DNA of 64,000 nt from Megamerina dolium (GCA_963854835.1 OY978526.1:47087140-47151139); one strand, 5' to 3'. Positions 1 through 13,183 are shown, counted from the first letter of the stretch. Program-made: numbers and translations. Notes: generated by a model not told the origin, from the letters alone.

Positions 1-458
1 TTGATTGGCTAATAAATTTCGCTAGAATAGTGCCTCTTTTGTAGTTTTTTGGAGCGCCCCACTTAGTAAACCAGCTGTTAAAATCTACAGTTATTAGCTA
101 TGAATTGTTAATAGAATTAAATACATTTTGGAGATTGGAGATATTGAAGTTAGTTTGTGGAGATATACTTGTATACGTTGAAATTATATTAAATTTTAGT
201 TTTGAGTAGACTTCAACTTCTATTGTATCAAAGTCATTGCTGATTGTTTATGTTGAATTGAAGTGTGGATTAATGATGCAACTCCACCATATGGCGAGTT
301 CGCGTAATTAAAGAAATATAGGCTAAAATTGATTGGGATTGGGATGTTGGAAAGGAAGTATTGAAATAATCTGGGTTGTAGCGTTTGATTAAGATTAATA
401 TCTCATTATAATTATTGGAATATCCATTCATATTCCATTGAATTATTGGAAGGGCCAT
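1..458 (-). pseudogene. I-clade LINE ORF2, N-terminal endonuclease fragment (broken, runs off the window)
   Basis: Read on the minus strand from 458, the translation starts with an APE-type endonuclease opening (IIQWNMNGYSNNYNE), the style of I-factor ORF2, including the catalytic Asn in WNMNG. A stop ends this frame near 270. Further along, at about 51-92, another frame gives VDFNSWFTKWGAP, which matches the GDFNSW-x-x-WG block of the same endonuclease domain (the leading Gly is Val here). The element therefore continues past position 1, and its RT part lies outside the window. It sits 3' of the ORF1 remnant, the order expected for an I-type LINE. The frameshifts and stops make it non-functional. 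Confidence 0.7.
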
Positions 459-606
459 TGTTGCTATTGTTACGATATATGTATAATAATACTATATATA
501 TAAATAAACAATGTAAATATAATGTAAATATAAAATAAATTTATAAATATAAATATAAATATATATAAATATGTAATATGTGTATATATAACAAAATATG
601 GTAAAT

Positions 607-1894
607 CTATAGCTCTGCGACAAGAAGCATAGAATCATCTGGAATCGATTTTTGGTGAATATCGGACGGTTTCTTTATCTTATTGTTGTTGCATTTTGTA
701 TTCAGAGCTTTAAATTGTGATTTATGTCTTTTTGGTGTATTTAAAGGAAGGATATTAATTTTGGTGGTCATAGCTTGTGATCTTAAATTATATCCGGCAG
801 AGCTTAACGTTCTTTCTCGTACGACGCTGACGTCGACGTCACTGTATGAGATCTGAGAGCAGTTAGATTTGTCCTGTTGAACAGTGGCAGTTTTGCCATG
901 TGACATTATTGGTGCAGGAAATTCGGTGGTGAATGTACGTTTTGGGATTGTTGGTAAATGTATGTGTTTGTCGTTGATTATTGTTGCATTTGAGCTTACA
1001 CTCTGATGGTTGTTTCCATTATGTTTGAGAATGGAAGAATACGTTTAGTTTTGGTGGTGATCATCGTAGATTGTTTTTGCCGTTCTCATATCGGCTTTTT
1101 CCAGAGTAATTATTGCTTGGATCTCCTTGTTCTTTATGAATACAGGACATGTTTTGGAGAATACGGAATGGTTACTGTTGGAAAAGTTGTTCTCTTTGCA
1201 GTTAATACACAAATTGGGGCTTGTCCACTCATCATTAGAGTTCAAATGTTCTTTATTGGCACAGATCATACATAGCATATCGTTTTTACAGAGGTTAGCA
1301 GAGTGCCCAAATCTAAAACAATTTCGGCAGCGCAGTGCGAGAGGAATATATGGTCTGATGTTAACTTTTTCGTAGCCTATATTCACATGAGCTGGTAGCG
1401 TCGGTACTGCAAAAGTTATGATGATTAAGCCAGTCTCTTTCAATTGACCGTCTATGATCTTTAGTATTTTCTTCACTTCGAATACAATTTGGTTAGATAG
1501 TTCATTGAGAATTTCTTCTTCGGTAAATTCTCTCAGGTCATTAAAGTATATTATTCCCTTAGAGCAGTTAAGAGAGCTATGTTCAGTAAGTTTTATTTTA
1601 TTGATGGGGTAAGAGACACTAATTTTACTAATTTCATGGCTTGAGGGGTGTTTTTAGTTTTGATTAGAATGTTTCCACTGGGAATTATTTACACATTTTA
1701 ACTTCGTCACCGGTAACGTTGTCTATTACTTTTTTAATCAAAAATAGAGAGACGTTAGTAAGAGTATCGCTACTTTCTCTTCTTGTCATTATTAGATACA
1801 TCGGGCCTTCAATCGCATTTTTTAAAGTTTTAGTGTTGTCGAAGAGAAACGGAGATGAGTTTACCGTTTTTCCGCGATCAGGCGGTTTCATCAT
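607..1894 (-). pseudogene. I-clade LINE ORF1 (gag-like, zinc knuckle), decayed
   Basis: Three minus-strand blocks in different frames line up as one gag-like protein. The likely N-terminus is at 1894 (MMKPPDRGKTVNSSPF). The middle block (1476-1045) carries zinc-knuckle motifs: CRNCFRFGHSANLC fits CX2CX4HX4C and is followed by further Cys/His pairs (CMIC, CINC, a late TCP). A basic tail lies at 906-607. In I-clade LINEs this protein binds element RNA and precedes ORF2, which begins about 150 bp downstream at 458. At least two frameshifts separate the blocks. The 5' end of the element is probably near 1905, where short AT-rich direct repeats begin. A jockey-type gag is the alternative, but the adjoining ORF2 start favours the I clade. 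Confidence 0.65.
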
Positions 1895-2596
1895 CGTATA
1901 GATTAATTAGACTTTATTAATTGTAGTTATCTTGTTAGTTTATTAATTGTAGTTATGCTTGTTTTTCTTTTGTTTTTTATTTATTATTATTAATATAATA
2001 ATAATAATTATTTTTTTTGCTTACTCGATAATTTGGTGAAATTGTTGAAATAATTTGTTTGTTGGAATCCTCTTAATCACTCGGTCGTAAACAATTGTTC
2101 GCGGGTCGAGAAGTAGCACGAGACTGATTCAAAGAAATACCGCGTGGCTTCATATATAGATGTAGCAAAAGCACTGGTTACTGACAAAATTGCAAAATCA
2201 ACTGCCAGAGAATTATTATCAAATTCTGAAGAGTTACATAATAAACCGCCAATTTTATGTGAAATTCAAAGATAAGACTTCCAAAGTTTTAACAATGCAA
2301 GCTGGAGTTCCACAGTGTAGCGTGCTTGGCCCTACATTATACCTATTATAACATATACAGCAGACATTCTCATATCTCCTTTCTCAGGAAATATGATAGC
2401 CACATTTGAAGCCAACATTGTACTAATGTCATATTAGCAAAACGACTGCAAATCTTCAGCAACAATTAAATTCATTTATAGATTGGTTTGACAACTGAGC
2501 CGTAAAAATAAATGTTGAAAAAACTACCCATGTGATGTATACTAACAGAAAGTTGAGCGACGTTCCTACAACGTTGAACAATGAAGTAATAAAAAA

Positions 2597-4462
2597 TCTC
2601 CTTACAGTCGGCTGGGGCCGACCAAACTATACCCTGCATATGTAGATTTGTATATAAAAAGTTTACTCGAATATCCAACTTTTCTTTTATTTCCACTTTT
2701 CGAGAAACAATTTTTGCATATACTACTAATTTACACCCGAAATATGGTTGACTTTGACGAAGTAAAAGGATTTTAAGATAATTCCGAGGCTTAGTATGGG
2801 AGCTATATAAAAAGTGGGCGTGGCTTACCACTTTCTAGTAAATCCAATTAATTTTTCAATGTTAATTCACACCTTAAATTTGGTGTCCTACGTTGAATAG
2901 TTTCTAAGTTATGGTGGTTAACATTTTTGTTTAATTTCCTCAACTTTGTATGGGAGCCCCAATAAGAAGTGGGCGTGGTACGCAGATTTTTCGCCAGATT
3001 ATTTCCGACTACGATATTAATTTAAGTGTCAATTATGGTTATTGTAGACATAAGATTGCCTAAGTTACAGCTGTTTCAATTTAAAATTTGTATGGGGGCT
3101 ACGATAAACACTGGGCGTGGTGCGCCCATTTTCTGTGAGCCTAGTTGCTCGTACAATACTAATCCATACCCTAAGTCTCGTTGTCCTAGGCTAAATGGTT
3201 TGTAAGCTATGGAGCTTAAAATTTTAGTTTAATTCACTCGACTTTGTATGGGAGACCCATGAAGGAGTGGGCGTGGCACACTGATTTTCTGCCAGATTTT
3301 TGCCGACTACGATATTAATTTAAGTGTCAATTATGGTTATTCTAGACAGAAGATTGCCGAAGTTACAGCTGTTTCAATTTAAAATTTGTATGGGGGCTAC
3401 GATAAACAGTGGGCGTGGTGCGCCCATTTTCTGTGAGCCTAGTTGCTCGTACAATACTAATCCATACCCTAAGTCTCGTTGTCCTAGGCTAAATGGTTTG
3501 TAAGCTATGGAGCTTAAAATTTTAGTTTAATTCACTCGACTTTGTATGGGAGACCCATGAAGGAGTGGGCGTGGCACACTGATTTTCTGCCAGATTTTTG
3601 CCGACTACGATATTAATTTAAGTGTTAATTATGGTTATTCTAGACAGAAGATTGCCGAAGTTACAGCTGTTTCAATTTAAAATTTGTATGGGGGCTACGA
3701 TAAACAGTGGGCGTGGTGCGCCCATTTTCTGTGAGCCTAGTTGCTCGTACAATACTAATCCACACCTTAAATCTCGTTATTCTACGCTGAATAGTTTGCA
3801 AGTTATAACCGGTAACATTTTTTTTAATTTCCGCAACTTTGTATGGGAGACCCAAAAAGGAGTGGGCGTGGCACATTGATTTTCTGCCATATTATTTCTG
3901 ACTACCGTGTTAATCTAAGTGTCAATTATGGTTATTCTAGACAGAAGATTGTAGAAGTTACAGCAGTTTCAATTTAAAAGAAGTACAGACACTTTGTAGA
4001 AAGTAGGCGTGGCTCACCCACTTTTGGCGAGGTTATATAGTAGTATAATATAACTCTATGTGCAAAATATTGTTGCCCCAAGTGGTATATTATGTGAGTT
4101 ATAGCAAGTTAAAGATTTTGAAAATTTCGAGGTTAGTCGCTTTGAATGCTTGGTGTGGGCGTGGTTATTGACCGATCATGCCCAATATCAATCCTCTCCG
4201 TACCCTTGGATCATAGATTACTTATGCCAAATTTCATCGAAATAGCTCAATATTTACTCAAGTTATCGTGCGAACCAGCCAGGTGACAGACAGACGGACG
4301 GACGGACGGACGGACGGACGGACGGACATCGTTAAATCGAAAATTTAATCGACGCTGATCACGAATATATATCCATGTCTATATCTCCGGAGATTCCTTC
4401 AAGTGGACACAAACATCTGACCGAAATGAATATACCATGCATATTGCATTATGCAGGGTATA
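2597..4462 (-). repeat. mini-me/HINE-like repeat, copy A (full, with 298-bp central tandem units)
   Basis: In element orientation (minus) it starts with TATACCCTGCATAATGC, has a GTCY tetranucleotide tract (plus 4284-4327), a long central array, and ends with a hairpin (GTCGGC, CCCA loop, GCCGAC) about 10 bases before the terminus TAAGGAGA. It is inserted in an A/T run inside a jockey RT reading frame. The central array consists of alternating monomers of 142 and 156 bp, summing to 298 bp; GGGCGTGG boxes start at 2816, 2971, 3113, 3269, 3411, 3567, 3709 and 3864. The microsatellite tract and the 3' hairpin recall dipteran mini-me/DINE-1 (Helentron-associated) elements; that naming is inference. 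No coding capacity is apparent. Confidence 0.75.
4284..4327. repeat. (GGAC)n / GTCY microsatellite inside copy A
   Basis: A GACA-GACG-(GACG)n tract of about eleven units. The same tract recurs in the other copies (13283-13310, 13801-13835, 19070-19106, 28633-28670, 39811-39850, 42510-42545) with differing unit numbers, as expected of a microsatellite that moves with its host element. Confidence 0.9.
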
Positions 4463-4630
4463 AAAAGAAACAAAAGCAAAATTGCTTGGAATAATAATTG
4501 ACCAAAAGCTCACTTGGAAAGATCATATTAAACAAAAAGGAATTGAATTAAATTTTAGATTTGATCAACTATTGCTAAGCAAAACCTCAGCACTTTCCAT
4601 AGAAATGAAGCTGCTAATTTATAAAGCTAT

Positions 4631-5539
4631 CGTGCGTTATCGTGCGACTTCTTCAATCTTATTATGGAGAAAATAATACGAGCTGCTGATCTACCACATA
4701 ATGGCACTATCTTCAACAAAAGTGTCATGCTGTTAGCGTACGCCGACGATATTGACATAATCGGCATGAACACGCGAGCAGTCAGTGCAGCATTCTCAGA
4801 GTTGGAAAGAGAGTCGCGTCGGATGGGTCTTACGGTGAACGAGGGCAAGACGAAGTATCTAGTGTCAACAAACAAAGAGTCCCGTCGTGTTGGACAGCAC
4901 GTCACTGTTGACAACTACGCTTATGAAGTAGTAAGGGACTTTGTCTATCTTGGAACCAGCATTAACAGCAGTAATGACGTCAGCTTGGAGATTATGCGTA
5001 GGATAACTCTTGCTAACAGGTGTTACTTTGGGCTGAGTAAGCAATTGAGAAGTCGAGCCCTCTCTCGAAGATCGAAAATCACCCTCATTATTCCTGTCCT
5101 TACATATGGCGTTGAAGCCTGGACAATTTCCACGTCGGATGAGCGAATGCTTGGAGTTTTCGATAGAAAAGTCCTTCGTAAGATCTTTGGACCTATTTGC
5201 GTTGATAGCGTGTACTGAATAAAGTACAACCATGAGCTGTACGAGCTGTATGCCGATATTGATATTGCAAAGCACATCAAAATCCAGCGGCTGCGCTGGC
5301 TAGGTCATGTCGAGCGAATGGAAGAACACGCTCCAGCTAAGAAAGTGTTATATTCGGAGGACGACGCAGAAGAGGAAAATCTAACCTCCGGTGGAAAGAC
5401 CAAGTACTGGAGAACGTGACGGCGCTTGGAATTTCTAACTGGCACCAGCTAGCGAAGAAGAGAAATGGCTGACGAAGCATGCTATTTTCGGCCTAAATCG
5501 ATATTCCGTTGTTATGGCCGCATAAGTAAGTAAGTACGT
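4631..5539 (+). pseudogene. RTE-clade LINE 3' fragment (RT C-terminal half)
   Basis: The translation runs from CDFFNLIMEKIIRAAD through the catalytic AYADDIDIIG motif and EGKTKYLVSTN to VLTYGVEAWTIS and RKVLRKIFGP, the classic RTE-type thumb region. It is close in sequence to the copies at 21535 and 25247. A short deletion near 5090 removes residues around the LYKSLIMP block, and a TGA at 5216-5218 replaces the usual Arg. The 3' end carries the family tail (TAAG)n. It is flanked by a diverged target duplication, AATTTATAAAGCTAT at 4616-4630 and AATTTACAAAGCTGT at 5540-5554, showing insertion into the older jockey fragment. Confidence 0.85.
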
Positions 5540-5666
5540 AATTTACAAAGCTGTGAATGTTCCAATATAAAAGTATGGAATAGTAAAGTGGGGCACAGCC
5601 AGTAATACATATATAAAAAGTATCGAACGATTGAATTAACAAATATTAAGAACTATTGCAAATTCC

Positions 5667-5868
<202 letters not shown>

Positions 5869-6088
5869 AGCAAAGAGCCGCAACATGCTTCCTACATTTC
5901 CCTCTGTCATGCGCCAACATCATGATTTCGCTCCAGGTTATGTTTGTTTTGAATACTATTACTGTATTCGTTTGTTGCGAACCAAAATATGGACACACAT
6001 ACATACATATATCATTTTATTTGTACATGAGCATATGACTTTCAATTCCACATAATTCGTAATACACAATATTATATTTTAATATTAT

Positions 6089-6489
6089 TTTTTTTTCTAA
6101 CAAGCTTTTTTTATTGGATCTTTCTAAATTACTTAGAAACTAACAATAAGTGTTCAAATCTTACAAACTAACTAAAATTATGTGATATTCCCTACGTTCC
6201 ATCACAATTTGTTGAGTCGCGAGGTATAGCAATTTCACAGGATATTCAGTGTGTCTTTTCTTTTTAATCGACGATGCCCCGTGCTCAGCAACAATTGCAT
6301 AGCAAGGGGATTCGGATGATTGTGTAATTTTTGAATGTAGCTTCTGCAGGACAATGCAACTTCCTCAGAAATTGTGGGTACATTTAAATCTCGATGGATG
6401 TTAACGTTCCTCATATACCAAGGCGCGCTTACAATAATTCGCAGACACTTGGATTGTATTCGGTGCAATTTTTCAATAAGTACCATAAG
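6089..6489 (-). mobile_element. 5'-truncated jockey-clade LINE insertion (C-terminal ORF2 plus 3' UTR)
   Basis: On the minus strand the piece encodes KLHRIQSKCLRIIVSAPWYM and continues to KRKDTLNIL, almost identical to the end of the complete jockey ORF2 at 63350-63588. It is followed by the same 3' UTR, an AATAAA signal and a short poly(A) run (poly-T at 6089-6096). An 11-bp target duplication TTTAATATTAT flanks it (6078-6088 and 6490-6500), so this is a discrete retrotransposition event. An internal deletion joins a short YG-codon remnant (CTTATGGTA) to the IEKL segment. Dead on arrival, but evidence that this jockey family was recently mobile. Confidence 0.9.
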
Positions 6490-6544
6490 TTTAATATTAT
6501 GAGGCGGAAACGTAACAGATGATTACCAGCTACATACCAATATA

Positions 6545-7358
<814 letters not shown>

Positions 7359-7360
7359 TA

Positions 7361-8431
7361 AGGGTTATCCATTTTGCGGTTTCAAAAGTAAATGTAAATA
7401 AAACACATATAAGATATTTTTTATCTTGATATTTCTTTTTTATTATAAAGTTTGAACGTTGACATTATGTGTGAAATACTACATCATTTAAATGACCACC
7501 ACGCGAATTGTTGCAAGCATCGATTCTTTTGAGGTAATTTTCGACCACTTTTTGACACATATTGGGCGGTATCTCAGCCATAACGTAACGAATGTTGGTT
7601 TTTAGCTGCTCAAGACTTAAAGGTTTATCTGCAAAAACACGGTCTTTCGCGTAGCCCCACAAAAAAATGTCAAGCGGTGTCAAATCGCATGATCTTGGTG
7701 GCCACTTGATAGTAAGGTCCAATCACACCTCCGGACCAAAGAGCGCACCAAGCAGTGACTTTTTGTGATGGAGTGGCCTCTCTTCAATTACTTGAGGATT
7801 CTCAGAACCCCAAATACGACAATTTTGTTTGTTAACATACCCACCGAGTGAGAAATGTGCTTCGTCGCTGAAGAAAATTTTGTTCGAAAAATCGCCGTCC
7901 ACCGCCTGTTGTTCAAGCACCCATTCGACGTATCTACGACGTTGTGAATGGTCAGCTGGCTTCAGTTGTTGTGTGAGCTGGATTTTATATGGAGGTGTAG
8001 ATCCAAATGCCGTAAGACAGTCCTAATTCCTGAGAACGACGAGGAATCGACACACTCGGGTCTTCGGCAACACTTTCACTTACAGCAGTGATATTTTCGG
8101 TGGTGCGAGCGAAACGATGATGCACAGGCCTTACAATATCTGTAACCGATTCAGTCTCTTCATATTTCTTCACAATTTTGCCAATTGCTTGCGTAGTTGG
8201 ACGATTATGTAAACCATAATCTCCTCTTAAAGCACGATATGTGGCTGTGGCAGAATCACCATTTTTGTAGTAGGTTTTTACAATTTTAATGCGTTGTGCG
8301 ATAGTTAAGTGATCCATTTTCGCAAATTTTAGACTTTGAACTGAAAAAGAAAGAAATTGTTTTAACAACTCAGTTTGACAGATGTCGAATTCTAGCCCTA
8401 TACTTTTGAAACCGCGAAATGGATAACCCTT
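7361..8431 (-). mobile_element. mariner-like (Tc1/mariner superfamily) element with internal deletion
   Basis: Terminal inverted repeats AAGGGTTATCCATTT.. (7361) and its complement (ending 8431) are bounded by TA target duplications at 7359-7360 and 8432-8433. The minus strand encodes a transposase from MDHLTIAQRIKIVKTYY (ATG near 8318) through paired helix-turn-helix segments (TQAIGKIVKKYEETESVTDI) and IFFSDEAHF (first catalytic Asp) to CDLTPLDIFLWGY (third catalytic position) and DVVFHT at the C-terminus. The segment that should hold the second catalytic Asp (QDGATSHT-like) is missing: ..GALFGPEV joins almost directly to ..WPPRSCDLTP. A frame change also occurs near 8010. It cannot make active transposase, but its termini look usable in trans. 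Confidence 0.88.
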
Positions 8432-8433
8432 TA

Positions 8434-9058
8434 CCATATCAACGCATATGTTGAAATGCAACTGATTGACCAAGGGTGCAATAAGAAATGTACATATTAA
8501 AAGAATAAAACTGAATAGAATCAACAAATGTCGAAGCATCTTAAGTTAAAAAATATCACGTACGTGTAAATAATTTAAACGTAGGTGACACAAATCTATG
8601 TGAAGTTCATAAGAATGAAATGTTTGTAATACCAATTGGGTCGCACTTATGTAGGTAAATGGGCGAATATCACGTTGTGTCATTATAGCACATGGCAAAT
8701 CCATCCAACAATGGATACTCTCATATATAGTTTAATGTATTCCAATGTTTATTTTTGTTATTAAAGTCAACGATTATACATATTATTATGTCTTTTGAAT
8801 AGTTTTAAATTTAATACTTATGCGATTTAAGTTTTCAATAGCGCTACATAAGCATATACCATTTATACTAATATCTGTGAAAATAAGATATTGAGACTTA
8901 AAAAAAACTCATTAATAACCAAGCAATATGATTGTAGAACACATATTTATTTTATTTGTTTACCTACAAGACAAATATATAAATACTTTATAACTATGCT
9001 AAAGAAACAAATAATTTGAATCCCCAACATTTTAAATAATTTAATTTAATTTATTTAC
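8434..9058. other. Unassigned intergenic DNA
   Basis: AT-rich; no protein motif, repeat unit or tRNA-like fold was noticed. Confidence 0.5.
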
Positions 9059-10417
9059 ACCAAGCATTCAAAGCGACTAACCTCGGAATTTTCAAAATCT
9101 TTAACTTGCTATAACTCATATAATATACTACTTGGGACAACAGTATTTGGCGCATAGAGTTATATTATACTACTATATAACCTCGCCAAAAGTGGGTGAG
9201 CCACGCCTACTTTTTAGCGTAGCTCCCATACAAAGTGTCTGTACTTCTTTTAAATTGAAACAGCTGTAACTTCTACAATCTTCTGTCCAGAATAACCATA
9301 ATTGACACTTAGATTAACATGGTAGTCAGAAATAATATGGCAGAAAATCAGTGTGCCACGCCTACTCCTTTTTGGGTCTACCATACAAAGTTGCGGAAAA
9401 TAAAAAAAAATGTTACCGGTTATAACTTGCAAACTATTCAGCGTAGAATAACGAGATTTAAGGTGTGGATTAGTACTGTACGATCAACTAGGCTCACAGG
9501 AAATGGGTCAGCCACGCCCACTGTTTATCGTAGCCCCCCAACAAAATGAATGAAATTCTTTTAAATTGAAACAGCTGTAACTTCTACAATATTTTGTCCA
9601 GAATAACCATAATTGACACTTAGGTTAATATGGTAGTCGGAAATAATCTTGCAAAAAACAGCGTGCCACGCCCACTTCTTATTGGGGCTCCCATACAAAG
9701 TTGAGGAAATTAAACAAAAATTTTAACCGCCATAACTTACAAACTATTCAGCGTAGAACAACCGGATTTGAGGTATGGATTAGTATTGTAAGAGCAACTG
9801 GACTTACAGGAAATGGACTTGCCACGCCCACTGTTTACAGTAACCCCCATACAAAATGACCGAATTTTTTTAAAATTGAAATAGCTGTAACTTCTGCATC
9901 CTTCTGTCTAGAACAATTATAATTAATACTTCGGCTAATATGGTAGTCGAAAATAATCTGACATAAAATCAACATGCCACAACCACTTCTTAATGCGGCT
10001 TCCATACAAAATTTGGAAAATTAAAAAAAATTTAAACCGCTATAACTTACGAACTATTCAGCGTAGGACAACCAAATTTAAGGAGTGGATTGATATTGAA
10101 AAATTAATTAGATATACAAGAAAGAGGTAAGCCACGCCCACTTTTTATATAGCTTCCGTACAAAATCTCGGATTTATCTTAAACATTAAAACACCCATAA
10201 CTTACTAAATAATACGCCTAGGTCAACCCATTGCAACCTAGGTAGTTTAGTATTATAGGCAGAAATTATTCCTCAAAAATTGGTGAGGTAGCCTGGTTCT
10301 TAATGTAGCTCCTATACAATGTAGTGGAAGAAAAGGATGGATATACGAGCAAACTTTTTATATATATCTCTACATATGCAGGGTATAATTTGGTCGGCTC
10401 CAGCCGACTGTAAGGCC
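9059..10417 (+). repeat. mini-me/HINE-like repeat, copy B (5'-truncated)
   Basis: The copy starts inside the element at the CAAGCATTCAAAGCGACTAA block, so the TATACCC head and GTCY tract are missing. It keeps several central monomers with CCACGCCC boxes and the 3' hairpin GTCGGCTCCAGCCGAC, ending in TGTAAGG. It is more diverged than copies D and E. Confidence 0.75.
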
Positions 10418-10966
10418 ATTTTTTACATTGTGAACGGACAGTATACTCGTACATAAGCTTTTTTACATGAAGCAGTCATTCATTGCAATAAATTGTATGA
10501 CATTGATAGAGCGATAAAAAATAAATATTCCGCAATGATTCTATGATAAATGATTTATTTAGTATGTTTTAAGCTTTTCTAATTGCTTGGCTACATATAT
10601 GTCCATATTTATGTCCTTTAAGCTATGATGCACGTTATATTCTATTGTCACGACAACAAAATGCGAAGTTTCTTTCAATAGAATTGTTTAGTTTTAAAAT
10701 GGTGAAATATATGAAAAATCTGTGTCAGTTTAACAGCAAGTTTTTTTAATTCTAATTATATAAAAAGTATTGGAGTTTTTCCTTAGTAGTGAACGAGTTA
10801 ATGAACATGGTTGGTGAGTTTAAAAAACCGTATCCGAATTTTATTTGACAAATTTAAAACACAAAAAAATGATACGTGCTCTTTGAGAAAGTGTTTTCAT
10901 GGAGAGCTGCTGGAAGAATTACTTGCGGGCAGGTGGGTACAATTTTTAATACTTCATTGATGATAA

Positions 10967-11043
10967 ATTTGTTGCGACTAAGGATCGAACTCACGACTCA
11001 TATCGTGCCATGTCAACACTCTGATATATTGAGATCGGCACCC
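10967..11043 (-). repeat. tRNA-like fragment (SINE head or tRNA pseudogene)
   Basis: On the minus strand a head GTGCCGATCTCAATATATC is followed by a B-box-like GAGTTCGATCCT. The spacing resembles the heads of the SINE copies elsewhere in the window, but the A-box is degraded and no SINE body follows. Confidence 0.35.
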
Positions 11044-11093
11044 AGAAGTTAAAAATTATGAGATTTATAGAATACATGATCATTTGTTTGTGG

Positions 11094-11160
11094 GGATCGA
11101 TGCTCAGGGGATAGTGGTTTGACCTTCTGATTTGTAGATCGTTGGTTCAATCCATTGGTT
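11094..11160 (+). repeat. tRNA-like SINE head fragment
   Basis: GATCGATGCTCAGGGGATAG, TTTGACCTTCTGATTTGTAG and TTGGTTCAATCC parallel the SINE head TAGCTCAGTGGTTAGTG, GCCTTCTGATCTGTAG, GTGGTTCAATCCCC. The downstream body is absent. Confidence 0.5.
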
Positions 11161-13183
11161 TGGTCGTCGTTAGTTTGAAGCGCAATTTTAATGTCGAAAA
11201 TATATATAAGATATATTTATAAGATAATTTTAAGAAGACATATACAATTTTCTATAAGAAGTCCGATTTTTACGGAACTTTTGAAAATATTCCATCCCAC
11301 AATGGGGTGTCACAAAAGGTAGATTAATTTGACACTCAAATATGCATGTGCCTTTACTGAGTGAACGCTATCACTTGTCCTTCTTTTCATTTACTAAATA
11401 CCATACTATTCCATAACATACCATTATAGTAGGCAATATTTTGCAGGTGACAACCTACAATTTTCTGGCTTTACTTTGTTCATGATTTTCCTGAAATTTT
11501 CATAAAAAGTTCATCATATGTTTTTATGTGTAACTTTTATAAGTAATCGATTAACTGTGATATTGTTTCAACCAAGCTGAGTGCCATCTGCTGATAATTG
11601 ATTGCCTGCCATTTTCACCATATGTACTAGTGAGAACGTTTTGTGGACAAAATTTATTCAATTGCAATGAATAATATTGGAATATTACACTAGCATCGAT
11701 CGAGTATTAATATTGTAGGTATAAATTTTTATTCTCTCACAATTTGGTGCTACATTTGTGGCCGTTTGTTATCACAACTAGTTGACACAATACTGCTAGT
11801 CAGAGCAGAATTCCAGATATGTGGGCACCTTTCAAAATAAAAAGATCTGGACTGATTAATGCATGAAACGCATTTTAGATATTTAAAATGAACAACGCGC
11901 ATGCAACATCAAAATTATGTTCAAACTCAAAAATATCGTACTTAGTATCAATTTGTCCATTACTTTTCCGTGCAAATATCTGCGAAAAAGCCTATTTTTT
12001 CTAAATATGAAACATTAAATATGGATTAGTTGCAGTTATTTTGAAGGATGATACCGTACGTGATTGAGTTTGGCCTTTAGCCACTAAAGTAGAGACTCGC
12101 ATATCAAGCATGGCTTTCTCATCGATAGAGGATATAGAGAATACTTGAGCGAATCACAACAGTGACTTTGCATGAAAGCTATATTAACTAGTACGTGTGG
12201 TTTCCAAATTTGTGCGAAACTATTACGTAATACAATACGAGTATCAAATACCGTTTTTCTAGACTAATATCTTTGTTGACAGGAGCTAAAAAAGACTACT
12301 AAGAAATAGTCTTAGCGAGATGAAAGCTAAAAAAAAGCTCGACTTTCAAACTAACACGTTTCAAGGCTTGAAAAAATCTTTGAATTGTTTGAATTTGTTT
12401 CTTTCTTTTTCAAATGTGGGGTCTTAATGAAGGATAAGTTTAGTAGGAAGGAAATAGTAGGAATGTATCATTTAATACGGATTATTGGATAATTTTGAAA
12501 ACAAGTATCTCTGGAATATTCAGGAAAGTTTTAGCAGCTGTTGTTAAAGTACAAATATAACTACTACTACAATTAAAGTACAGTAAAGTAATTACAGTAA
12601 CAGAACTACGTAATAATTTATTAGCGAAACGCTACTGCCAATAGAACATCCAATTTGATTAAAATTGGCTGTATTTTCAAAATTATCTACTTTGACGTGG
12701 AATTCTGCGTGGAGCTTTTGATTCACAATATTTGCGGGGCGATTGTGCGTCAGTAGTCGGCCAAACCTATAAGGATCGTGTTGTTCCAGCTACATACCCT
12801 TAGCGAGTAAGTCCTTCCTTAAATCTTTTGAAAGTTTGACCTTTTGGTGGGTTTTTCTTTCCACGGCTAGTCTCAAGGAATTTTCTCTCTTGCTGTTGAT
12901 ATCTCACAGCCGAATCTCGTCCAATGCGACAAGAAAGAACAGATTATCTTTTAACCATTTTATAATTAGCGTTGAGTCCAAAAGCGCAATCGACTAATAA
13001 TAATTGCATCTTGAAGGTTGTGCAACCCATGGTTTTGTTTATATTTAAATCTACACTAGCATTTTAAGCGAAAATTTGCTCTTTGGTAGACCATGGGTGC
13101 CTGCAAAGAAAGGCATTAATGAATCTATAGGTTTGACGGATCTTGTACATGCTATTAGGTTTGACCCCAGTGGTTTAAAAGAA

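Larger units (their letters stand above)
10418..13183. other. Intergenic DNA with two tRNA-like scraps
   Basis: About 2.8 kb without a recognisable protein. Two short tRNA-like sequences are listed separately (10967-11043 and 11094-11160). A mildly GC-richer patch at 12690-12950 translates on the minus strand into broken basic peptides that I could not assign. Confidence 0.5.

Noticed and set aside
3661..3879. Recurring 65-85 aa open frames on both strands in the mini-me-like copies (also at 9319, 19530, 29093, 40250)
   Set aside because: They recur because the repeat DNA recurs; both strands are open in the same place and decayed copies show no selection for the frame. No protein motif.
3005..3900. 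CRISPR-like regularly spaced repeats
   Set aside because: The unit is 298 bp of continuous homologous sequence without unique spacers, in a eukaryotic transposon context.
12690..12960. Possible minus-strand transposase remnant in a GC-richer patch
   Set aside because: Peptides are basic and broken but match no family by eye.
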